Positions 1 through 5,856 of a DNA stretch of 7,828 bases are shown here, in pieces (position 1 is the stretch's first letter; every line of letters starts with the position of its first letter). The notes under the pieces were generated by a model. It saw only the letters and a program-made list of their open reading frames with translations. It searched no databases and had not been told where the DNA came from. The position numbers and the translations under genes were made by a program. This stretch comes from an uncultured Chloroflexota bacterium (GTDB taxonomy: Bacteria; Chloroflexota; Chloroflexia; Chloroflexales; Roseiflexaceae). Location of the stretch: the NCBI GenBank assembly GCA_937876225.1, contig CALFIC010000134.1, positions 1 to 7,828 on the forward strand, given 5' to 3'.

Positions 1-52
1 CATACGAGATAAACATCGGTGACTGGAGTTCAGACGTGTGCTCTTCCGATCT
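1..52. other. Illumina sequencing adapter left on the contig end
   Basis: This is synthetic library DNA, not genome. Bases 1-10 match the 3' part of the Illumina P7 primer (CATACGAGAT), bases 11-18 (AAACATCG) sit where the sample index belongs, and bases 19-52 match the TruSeq-type read-2 primer site ending in GCTCTTCCGATCT. Genomic sequence begins at about base 53. Reading frames that enter the adapter give tell-tale artefact peptides: IGRAHV at the end of the minus-strand amidohydrolase frame, and MCSSDL at the start of a plus-strand frame. Neither should be annotated as native protein. Confidence 0.98.
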
Positions 53-1007
53 TCCCCCAGCGCAACAGAATTGTGTCTGCCGCGGGGATTTGTTCTACGA
101 GGGCCACTACACTCGTCGCGCCACTAATCACGAGGGGTGGCACATCAATGCGGGCACTGATTTTTTTATCACCAAACAATACGTGCTGAGCCGTCGCACC
201 AAACCACGCATCATGCCATTGCACGGGCAACGAGGTCTGAATCTGCTGCGCATACCACGTCACACTCGCAGATTGCGTCGGAGGCAGTTTGAGGGGAAAG
301 TCACTACCAAACATGATTTTTTGGGGAGCGACCGTCAACGCCACCTGCACGATTTTGGCGGTATCAGGGTAAATCAACGACCCTGCTGCGGTATCGTAAT
401 AGACATTGGCGAGCGTACGGGCTACATTGGGCATCATTTCATAAAAAAACAACCCACCACCCCAATGGGCAAGGATGAGGCGCAACTCGGGGAAGCGGGC
501 AGCAACTTCGTAGCAATCAACCAATGGGATATCGACTTTGCCCGGGTAGGCAGGGCCCACCGGTTCATTGACATGGAGCAACATGGGAATAGCGTGGCGC
601 GCACAGTATTCGGCACAGCGCAAAAATCCCCTATCACGGAGCGAAAAACGCTGCGCCGCTGGACTTAATTCCCCCACACCACACATTCCTGCTGCGACAC
701 CACGTGCGATTTCATCACAGGCACTTGGATGATTGGGTTGCACCATCACAAAGGCATGGAGCCGCGTCGGCGCCTGGCGCATCGCCTGTTGTACTGTGCG
801 ATTGCGCGCCACACATGACGCGTGATGGCGGTAATACTCCCCCTGCCACACCGCCACATCCATCTCTGCCGCATCCAACGCCGCAACCACTGCCGGCACA
901 TCGGCATATGCTTGGACGCGCGAATTGTGGTGGAGCCATGTTTGCAATGACTCATCGGGGTATGATGGTGGCTGTGGCAAGTAATGTTGGTGGATGTCAA
1001 TCCGCAT
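53..1007 (-). CDS. Metal-dependent amidohydrolase (Amidohydrolase_2, TIM barrel), C-terminus cut off by contig end
   Basis: Predicted cytosolic hydrolase or decarboxylase of the amidohydrolase superfamily; the substrate cannot be named. 318 native codons are visible. Metal-site motifs appear in the expected order: HxH at residues 6 and 8 (IDIHQH), GVGELSP around Glu113, His145 in LLHVNEP, His181 in LAHWGGG and Asp236 in FGSDFP. The barrel ends near residue 280 (HVLFGD). A further stretch at about 288-318, with LVEQIPAADTILLRWG, resembles the start of a DUF1858-like domain and is then interrupted. The remaining residues in frame (K-IGRAHV) come wholly or mostly from adapter, so the true end is unknown. 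The ATG at 1007 is chosen because the family N-terminus MRIDIHQHYL starts there and GAGGG lies 5 nt upstream (1013-1017); a longer in-frame extension to 1103 lies inside the upstream gene. It overlaps the glycosyltransferase by 11 bp, which implies coupled translation as last visible gene of the cluster. Confidence 0.9.
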
Positions 1008-2265
1008 GCACGCCCTCAGCCAGCTGATATATCGGAGCCACAGCGGCGTAGATATGCTCCCACGTGTACTGCGCATGGACTTTGGCATAGCCAGCTGCCC
1101 CAAATTGTTGGGCGACCGTAGTATCTGTCAACAACCGCTGAATCGCTTGCGCTAAGCCATCAATATCGGCAAACGGCACTAATAGGCCATCAAGACCATC
1201 GTGCACCAAATCAGGAATACCACCGGCATCGGCACCAATGACTGGCAAGCGATTACACCATGCCTCAAGAAACACAATCCCAAACGAATCGGTGCGTGAT
1301 GGCAACACGAGCATGTCAGCGGCGGCATACGCATCGCATCGCTCAGCATCACTCGCATATGCCAGCAAGCGAATACGTGATTGGGTCGCGGCCGGTAATT
1401 GGTCATAGAATTGTTGAAAATGGGCCAGTGGCGCCCCAATCAACACCAGCGTCGCAACACTCCCTGTAGCCCAAAGTAATTCCATCGCCTGAATGGTCGT
1501 AATTGTCCCTTTGTCGCGCGCCATTGCCCCCACTTGCAACACAATCGGCCCGGTGATAGCATGACGGGCCCGGAAGGCCACATCATCACCACCTGTTACT
1601 TCGGCGGGCGTCACCCCAGCCCCGACCACATGGAAGCGCGGTGTAGTCACGCCATGTGATTGCAAAAACCGCGCCTCACGCCCGGTCATGGTAATCACAT
1701 CACCACTTTGATTGAGTAGATCGAGTTGCTGTGGCATGCTGTAATAGCGTACAAAATTGCGGTCTTGGGCGTCACCAAGATGCACAAATGGCGTGGTAAT
1801 CACAGGAATCTGCTGTGCCCGCGCAATCTGCATCACCGGGTGTAACAAGCCATCGAGGGTAACATTGGTCATATGGATGACATCGATGTCTGCCGCATGA
1901 TCGGCCACCCAGGCAGTCAACGCAGGAGCACGCGGGGTCAATGCGGCGAGCCACCGAAGCAGCGGTAACGGCAAGCCAAACCGCCCTGCTTCCAGCAACA
2001 AGCGTCGCAGTATGGGGTAGACCAAGGGGATATCACTGATACGCTGCACCGGGAAGCGATAAACATCGCATCCTTCATGGGATTCATATCCGGGCGCAAA
2101 TGTGCGCTTGTTGGCTTGCCAGAGTGACTCCAAATCGTGAGCGGTGGTCGTCAAAACGGTGACACGATGTCCATCGGCCACGAGGCGTTTGCTGATTTCG
2201 ACGAAATAACGTACCGAGCCGCTTGCCACCGGATGATAGAGTTGCACGACGTGCACAATGTGCAT
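997..2265 (-). CDS. GT4-family glycosyltransferase (GT-B fold)
   Basis: Predicted retaining glycosyltransferase moving a sugar from an activated nucleotide donor to an unidentified acceptor at the cytoplasmic face of the membrane. It has 422 residues, normal for GT4. The N-terminal domain opens with MHIVHVVQLYHPVASGSVRYF, the glycine-containing acceptor-side loop, followed by VEISKRLVADGHRV. The donor domain shows VLQVGAMARDKG (243-253, with the Lys expected near the donor phosphates), LPSRTDSFGIVFLEAW (321-336, the E-x7-E motif with Asp326 in the first position and Glu334 in the second) and VIGADAGGIPDLV (342-354). There is no signal peptide or clear membrane helix. The ATG at 2265 fits the family N-terminus; an in-frame extension to 2316 lies inside the lipoprotein gene. 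Only a weak G-rich stretch (2277-2280) serves as ribosome site. The lipoprotein stop is 4 nt upstream, so translation is probably coupled. Lipid glycosylation is a reasonable guess from the neighbouring lipid kinase. Confidence 0.93.
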   Translation of the reverse strand: MHIVHVVQLYHPVASGSVRYFVEISKRLVADGHRVTVLTTTAHDLESLWQANKRTFAPGYESHEGCDVYRFPVQRISDIPLVYPILRRLLLEAGRFGLPLPLLRWLAALTPRAPALTAWVADHAADIDVIHMTNVTLDGLLHPVMQIARAQQIPVITTPFVHLGDAQDRNFVRYYSMPQQLDLLNQSGDVITMTGREARFLQSHGVTTPRFHVVGAGVTPAEVTGGDDVAFRARHAITGPIVLQVGAMARDKGTITTIQAMELLWATGSVATLVLIGAPLAHFQQFYDQLPAATQSRIRLLAYASDAERCDAYAAADMLVLPSRTDSFGIVFLEAWCNRLPVIGADAGGIPDLVHDGLDGLLVPFADIDGLAQAIQRLLTDTTVAQQFGAAGYAKVHAQYTWEHIYAAVAPIYQLAEGVHAD

Positions 2266-2269
2266 AGCA

Positions 2270-3289
2270 CTAATTACCCCACGAGATGCCCGAGTCAGCA
2301 TCAAACAATTGGTCACGCGTCATCTGCACGGCATCACCATCCAGTTTACCGTCTTTGAGTTTTTGGGCGTACAACTCAAATCCTGGGGCACCAGCAGGCA
2401 CTGCCAAAAACACTAACCAAGCCCCATCTGGTGAAATCGCTGGCGCCCGGGCAGTATTGAGTTTGGTCATCTGTGTTGGCGTACCACCATTTACTGGCAA
2501 CCCAAAAATATCCGTACCGGTTGCAGTGCGTAACGCAAAATAAATCGTCTGGCCGTCATGACTCAAGGCGGGGTCATATGATTGGTCAGGCATTCCGGTA
2601 GGCATCGTGAGTCGCCCGTTGCCAATGGTATAACGCATAATCCGTGGGGCACCGTTTTGCCCAGCTGGACTAAAAGCAAAATAAATGTTTTTACCATCGA
2701 CATCAAAAATCGCATGCCCGATATTACCCGAACCATCGGCATAGCCATCGACCCGTTTGGCACCGGCACGGGCATCCATGAAGTACATGATGAGTCGATA
2801 TTCCGAAGCAGGCGAACCTTCTGGTGGGCCAAACTGCGACATATACACAATCCGGCTTCCATCTGGGGAAAAAGAAGGGTAAAACGCCCATGTCGAATCA
2901 TAAATCCGCTCAAAACTATGGAGTGCATGCCGCGACATGTTGTCGGTTAATTGGATTGCTTCGCCACCAGCAGCAGATGTCAACATGATATCGCTGGCAC
3001 TTTCGGTACGGCGCACAAAAACAATCCGCGTTCCATCCCGTGAAAACGCCGGTTGCCACGCATCACCAGTTTTGGTGAGCTGTTGCAAATTCCCTGCTTG
3101 CCACATCATCAAATCACCCGCTTTGGACATCAAAAGTCGCCCAGGCAAGTCAGGTGTGGCAATCACTGCTGGCGCACGACTTGTGGTACTGACGGTACCA
3201 TCACTATTGGTGACGCTCGTCGTACGACTACAGGCAGCGAGTATCATTACTGCCAGACCCAAACGAAAGAACACAAAAAACCGTTTCAT
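2270..3289 (-). CDS. TolB-like PD40 beta-propeller lipoprotein
   Basis: Predicted exported, lipid-anchored beta-propeller of 339 residues. The signal peptide is basic then hydrophobic (MKRFFVFFRLGLAVMILAAC), with a LAAC lipobox and the lipidated Cys at 20. A Ser/Thr-rich linker (about 21-40) follows. At least five PD40-type blades are visible: QPAFSRDGTRIVF (79-91), YPSFSPDGSRIVYM (137-150), HAIFDVDGKNIYF (192-204), DPALSHDGQTIYF (239-251) and APAISPDGAWLVF (282-294). Such propellers usually bind partners or ligands rather than catalyse; no peptidase domain is fused here, so it is not a DPP-IV-type enzyme. The ATG at 3289 is preferred over an in-frame GTG at 3295, because the only good Shine-Dalgarno overlaps that GTG. 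The gene starts 16 nt after the lipid kinase stop and ends 4 nt before the glycosyltransferase. Function is unknown. Confidence 0.9.
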   Translation of the reverse strand: MKRFFVFFRLGLAVMILAACSRTTSVTNSDGTVSTTSRAPAVIATPDLPGRLLMSKAGDLMMWQAGNLQQLTKTGDAWQPAFSRDGTRIVFVRRTESASDIMLTSAAGGEAIQLTDNMSRHALHSFERIYDSTWAFYPSFSPDGSRIVYMSQFGPPEGSPASEYRLIMYFMDARAGAKRVDGYADGSGNIGHAIFDVDGKNIYFAFSPAGQNGAPRIMRYTIGNGRLTMPTGMPDQSYDPALSHDGQTIYFALRTATGTDIFGLPVNGGTPTQMTKLNTARAPAISPDGAWLVFLAVPAGAPGFELYAQKLKDGKLDGDAVQMTRDQLFDADSGISWGN

Positions 3290-3294
3290 CTTCA

Positions 3295-3300
3295 CTCCCT
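3295..3300 (-). promoter_or_regulatory. Shine-Dalgarno AGGGAG that decides the lipoprotein start
   Basis: On the minus strand AGGGAG lies 5 nt before the ATG at 3287-3289, ideal spacing. It overlaps the alternative GTG start (3293-3295), which argues against the GTG. It lies in the 16-nt gap after the lipid kinase stop, in a small tandem duplication (AATAGGGA AATAGGGA-like). Confidence 0.6.
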
Positions 3301-3305
3301 ATTCC

Positions 3306-4241
3306 CTATTCTTCCGTTAAGGCAAACATGCGTGTGGCAGCAGCAGTGGTTACCAATACACGCAACGCCCGTGGCACGACTTCGATAATACTCGGCGTCA
3401 TCCCGATAAAGTCACCATCGATTTGGACCGGCAATGCACCACCGCGAATATGCACTTGGCGCACACGCCGATAAATAATACTATCATCGTGCCAGCCAAA
3501 ATAAAACTTAAGATATAACCCGATAAATTGCCAGGGGCCACGCACCATCGTACTCCCCGAAATTAAACAAATATCGAGGTGACCATCGTCAATCGTTGCT
3601 TTGGGAGTAAACGGAATAAAACTGGCATACCACGGTGTATTGCCCACCACCATCATCAAGGCCCGCACATCCATGATTTCGTCATCGAATTGTAGTTGCA
3701 CATCAACCCCGCGAAAGCCCCATACGACCGTGATAATCCGCCCGATATAGGCAAGCACACCAAAGCGGCGTTTATCGTGCGAATAGAGGTGCTTGACGAC
3801 GTCGGCGTCAAAACCAACCCCAGCCATCAACACAAAAAATCGCTCACCGATACGCCCCACATCCATGCGACCGACATCACCGGTCATAATTTGTTGGACG
3901 GCAGTCATGATATTCATCGAATACCCGGCTTCACGAGCCCACACATTGACGGTGCCCACCGGTAACGGCGCCAACACCACATCACTCCCAATCAACCCAT
4001 TGGCGACTTCGTTGACCGTGCCATCACCACCAGCAGCAATCACGAGGTCATAGTGTTGCGCAACCGCCACACGGGCAAGCTCTTGGGCGTGACCCGGATG
4101 CGTCACCACCCATTCATCAACTTGCCAGCCATACGCTTGCCACAAGGCTATAGCCTGCGGAATATACGCACCCAGACCTTGCGCTTGGCCCGCATGTTGA
4201 TTGGCGATGATACAGACTCGGGCATTATCAGGGATTTTCAT
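3306..4241 (-). CDS. Diacylglycerol kinase catalytic-domain lipid kinase (DagK/YegS family)
   Basis: Predicted ATP-dependent lipid kinase phosphorylating diacylglycerol or a related lipid at the inner face of the membrane. The 311-residue length is typical for the family. Motifs visible: an N-terminal IIANQHAG (11-18), where the usual Asn-Pro is Asn-Gln; the nucleotide-binding GGDGTVNEVANGL (71-83); PLPVGTVNVWARE (92-104), corresponding to the PLGTxNxxAR motif; GVGFDADVV (141-149); VVGNTPWYA (198-206); DDGHLD (218-223); and QIDGD (273-277). The C-terminal half forms the beta-sandwich part. No transmembrane helix stands out. The start ATG overlaps the Maf stop codon as ATGA (4238-4241), with no strong ribosome site of its own, so it depends on coupling. 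The exact lipid substrate cannot be read from sequence; sphingosine or ceramide kinases share the fold, but a bacterial DagK/BmrU-like role is the default. Confidence 0.94.
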   Translation of the reverse strand: MKIPDNARVCIIANQHAGQAQGLGAYIPQAIALWQAYGWQVDEWVVTHPGHAQELARVAVAQHYDLVIAAGGDGTVNEVANGLIGSDVVLAPLPVGTVNVWAREAGYSMNIMTAVQQIMTGDVGRMDVGRIGERFFVLMAGVGFDADVVKHLYSHDKRRFGVLAYIGRIITVVWGFRGVDVQLQFDDEIMDVRALMMVVGNTPWYASFIPFTPKATIDDGHLDICLISGSTMVRGPWQFIGLYLKFYFGWHDDSIIYRRVRQVHIRGGALPVQIDGDFIGMTPSIIEVVPRALRVLVTTAAATRMFALTEE

Positions 4242-4930
4242 AGTTCACTCGCAGGCGGCAATAAATCTACCGGCAAGGCATGCAGCCACGTCGCGTAGGC
4301 TTGTGACGGTGTCCGCCCACATACGACTCCTACATTCGCCAAGGCCTGTGCAACGAGCGATAACGACAAGCCCACCACATTGGTGATGCTCCCGTCTACG
4401 GCTGTCACCAATTTTCCAGCAAGTCCTTGGATACCATAGGCACCTGCTTTGTCCATTGGTTCACCACTAGCAATATAGGTGGCAATCATTGTGTTCGTCA
4501 ACGGGAGCATTTGGACTTTGCTACACTGCACCAACAATAGCGGTTCGGTGTGCGGTGCAAACACTGCCATCCCCGTATATACCTCATGCCAACGCCCCGA
4601 CAATCGCGTTAACATACTTGTGGCATCGGCCACATCACGAGGCTTGTTGAGCACTACGCCATCGAGTACCACAATTGTATCAGCGGCAAGCACTACTGCA
4701 TCAGGATGCATACGAGCACAGGCTTCACCTTTGCGCCAGGCCCGCACCGTGGGATGATCATGGATATCCACCGACACATTGGGCATACGTGTCAAAAACA
4801 GTGCTGGTGGTAGGTGAAATCCCTCTTCGGCATCACTTACCACCACCCGAAACGGGATATCGAGCGCGGTCAGCAATTCGAAGCGCCGTGGAGATCCCGA
4901 TGCTAAGATTATCTCGATTTGTTTACTCAT
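4238..4930 (-). CDS. maf: Maf-family nucleoside triphosphate pyrophosphatase
   Basis: Cytosolic house-cleaning enzyme that hydrolyses dTTP/UTP or modified nucleotides to the monophosphate plus pyrophosphate. It has 230 residues. Family motifs in order: LASGSPRR (9-16), AADTIVVLDG (82-91, with the catalytic-region Asp84), LNKPRD (94-99), LSGRWHEVYTG (110-120), EPMDKAGAYGIQG (157-169) and GSITNVVGLSL (180-190). The DKAGAYGIQG stretch resembles the dTTP/UTP-preferring YhdE class. The stretch between VSD (31-33) and AADT is about a dozen residues longer than I recall for Bacillus Maf, and the usual second Lys of the KA element appears as Glu69 (WRKGEA). The C-terminus (about 200-230) is also extended. 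It is first gene of the five-gene cluster. The start ATG has no Shine-Dalgarno, so the mRNA may have a very short leader. Confidence 0.95.
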   Translation of the reverse strand: MSKQIEIILASGSPRRFELLTALDIPFRVVVSDAEEGFHLPPALFLTRMPNVSVDIHDHPTVRAWRKGEACARMHPDAVVLAADTIVVLDGVVLNKPRDVADATSMLTRLSGRWHEVYTGMAVFAPHTEPLLLVQCSKVQMLPLTNTMIATYIASGEPMDKAGAYGIQGLAGKLVTAVDGSITNVVGLSLSLVAQALANVGVVCGRTPSQAYATWLHALPVDLLPPASEL

Positions 4931-4940
4931 ATCAACAAAT

Positions 4941-4969
4941 ATGCTACTATCGTATTATTCTGATGAGAA
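4941..4969 (-). promoter_or_regulatory. Possible weak promoter for the maf cluster
   Basis: On the minus strand TTCTCA (4964-4969) and TAGCAT (4941-4946) each match sigma-70 consensus at four of six positions, with a 17-nt spacer. The -10 would place the start of transcription within a few bases of the maf ATG, in keeping with the lack of a Shine-Dalgarno there. The -35 lies in the inverted repeat at 4959-4977. This is a by-eye match and could be chance in AT-rich DNA. Confidence 0.25.
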
Positions 4970-4977
4970 ACATCAGA
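4959..4977. repeat. Perfect 7-bp inverted repeat in the divergent maf / BI-1 intergenic region
   Basis: TCTGATG (4959-4965) and CATCAGA (4971-4977) are exact reverse complements separated by 5 nt. The element lies in the 175-bp region between the divergently transcribed maf cluster and the BI-1 gene, and overlaps the best -35 guess for maf. It could be a regulator binding site serving both directions, or a hairpin in a BI-1 leader transcript starting upstream of it. No regulator gene is visible in the window. Confidence 0.4.
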
Positions 4978-5013
4978 CTCGTGCTTCATACCATCGCATC
5001 ACTTTGCACATTA

Positions 5014-5019
5014 TACAAT
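5014..5019 (+). promoter_or_regulatory. Possible -10 box (TACAAT) for the BI-1 gene
   Basis: TACAAT differs from the TATAAT consensus at one position and lies about 90 nt upstream of the BI-1 start, in an AT-rich stretch. No convincing -35 hexamer is present at normal spacing. A second candidate is an extended -10 at 4942-4950 (TGCTACTAT). Neither is secure. Confidence 0.2.
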
Positions 5020-5093
5020 CCTATCATGAAACAACGGCAACGGTGTGTACGTCTAGTGCGATGGGAAAAGTTTCAGCGATCCTCCCCGTTTTG

Positions 5094-5100
5094 AAAGGAA
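5094..5100 (+). promoter_or_regulatory. Shine-Dalgarno AAAGGAA that decides the BI-1 start
   Basis: GGA of this AAAGGAA is 6 nt before the ATG at 5106. In-frame ATGs further upstream (4941, 5061) lack such a site and would add residues unlike the family, so 5106 is chosen. Confidence 0.65.
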
Positions 5101-5105
5101 GCGTT

Positions 5106-5798
5106 ATGCAGTCACAACCACAGCCGGTGGTCGTCGTCCAGTCACGTATCCAGAGTGTCATGCAACAGGTCTATTTGTGGATGACCGCAGGACTTTTGGT
5201 GACCGGTGCTATTTCGAGCATGATTTTTAACAGCCCAACGTTGCTTGAAATGTTGGTAAAACCCTTCGTCTTCATTGCGCTATTTGTAGTCGAACTCGTA
5301 TTAGTCATTGCGATTAGTGCCTTTATCAACAAAATGTCGCCGACACTTGCAACCGGGTTGTTTATTTTGTATGCGGCAGTCAATGGTATCACGTTGACGC
5401 CGATTTTCATTGCCTATACCAGTGCATCTATTGCCACGGCGTTTTTCACCACGGCCGGGATGTTTGCGGCATTGACGCTGTATGGATCAGTGACCAAACG
5501 GAACCTCAGTGGGATGGGGCGGTTTATGTTGATGGGCCTGTTTGGGTTGTGTATCGCCACCCTCGTCAACATTTTCCTCAAAAACACCATGCTCGATTTC
5601 GTAATTAGCATTTTTGGGGTAATAATTTTTGCAGGCTTAACGGCTTACGATACCCAACGCTTGAACCAACTCGCCAGCCAAGCCAACAGCGAAGACGAGA
5701 TCGGGCGTTTCTCGATTATGGGTGCGTTGATCCTCTATCTCGACTTTATCAACTTGTTTCTCTATTTGGTACGTTTGTTCGGCAGACGCCGCGATTAA
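5106..5798 (+). CDS. Bax inhibitor-1 / YccA family integral membrane protein
   Basis: Predicted seven-helix inner-membrane protein of the TMBIM (BI-1) family, whose characterised bacterial member YetJ is a pH-sensitive calcium leak channel; E. coli YccA, a family member, modulates FtsH. It has 230 residues, standard length. The soluble N-terminus (1-20) is Gln/Val rich, then hydrophobic helices lie at about 23-43, 53-73, 82-103, 107-127, 139-158, 163-181 and 203-225. Signature motifs: YAAVNGITLTPIF (89-101), LYGSVTKRNLSGMG (125-138), FAGLTAYDTQRL (175-186) and LYLDFINLFLYLVRLFGRR (210-228). Asp182 and Asp213 match the paired aspartates implicated in pH gating of YetJ. The gene is monocistronic: divergent from maf, convergent with purN, and followed by its own terminator. 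Its physiological role here cannot be decided from sequence. Confidence 0.95.
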   Translation: MQSQPQPVVVVQSRIQSVMQQVYLWMTAGLLVTGAISSMIFNSPTLLEMLVKPFVFIALFVVELVLVIAISAFINKMSPTLATGLFILYAAVNGITLTPIFIAYTSASIATAFFTTAGMFAALTLYGSVTKRNLSGMGRFMLMGLFGLCIATLVNIFLKNTMLDFVISIFGVIIFAGLTAYDTQRLNQLASQANSEDEIGRFSIMGALILYLDFINLFLYLVRLFGRRRD

Positions 5799-5802
5799 TC
5801 GC
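5791..5802. repeat. 12-bp perfect palindrome across the BI-1 stop codon
   Basis: GCGATTAATCGC is its own reverse complement and contains the TAA stop (5796-5798) of the BI-1 gene. It lacks a loop and a T-tract, so it is not a terminator. It may be chance or a protein-binding site. Confidence 0.3.
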
Positions 5803-5820
5803 AGTCATGATGAACCGCAC

Positions 5821-5856
5821 ACCTCCCCTCACTATTACCGTGAGGGGAGGTTTTTT
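5821..5856 (+). terminator. Rho-independent terminator of the BI-1 gene, overlapping the 3' end of purN
   Basis: A perfect 12-bp GC-rich stem (ACCTCCCCTCAC at 5821-5832 with GTGAGGGGAGGT at 5840-5851), a 7-nt loop (TATTACC) and a T6 tract (5851-5856) form a classical intrinsic terminator for plus-strand transcripts, 22 nt after the BI-1 stop. On the minus strand the T-tract is replaced by an upstream A-tract, so the element is one-directional. The loop encodes the tandem stops (TAA TAG) of the convergent purN gene, and one arm encodes its last residues. Confidence 0.93.

Noticed and set aside
36..668. Long plus-strand open frame beginning MCSSDL opposite the amidohydrolase
   Set aside because: Its start lies in adapter sequence, and the rest is antisense to a gene with clear family motifs. 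It has no recognisable domain.
704..1027. Several 70-110 codon frames on both strands over 700-1030 (Pro/His or Gly/Cys rich)
   Set aside because: Low-complexity shadows of the amidohydrolase, without ribosome sites or family similarity.
2266..2316. 17-residue N-terminal extension of the glycosyltransferase
   Set aside because: It lies inside the lipoprotein gene, and the conserved GT4 N-terminus starts at the ATG at 2265.
4960..4971. CTGATGAGAAAC resembles the conserved core of a hammerhead ribozyme
   Set aside because: The two core strands (CUGAUGA and GAAAC) are directly joined with no stem II, and I see no flanking stems I and III with a cleavage site. The inverted repeat explains the similarity.
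4941..5105. N-terminal extension of the BI-1 protein from an upstream in-frame ATG at 4941
   Set aside because: The added 55 residues do not resemble the family, cross the divergent promoter region, and the good ribosome site is at 5094-5100 before the ATG at 5106.
5821..5856. Bidirectional terminator for both BI-1 and purDN
   Set aside because: Only the plus strand has a T-tract after the stem; the minus strand continues GTGTGCGGTTC, so it should not terminate purDN efficiently by the intrinsic mechanism.
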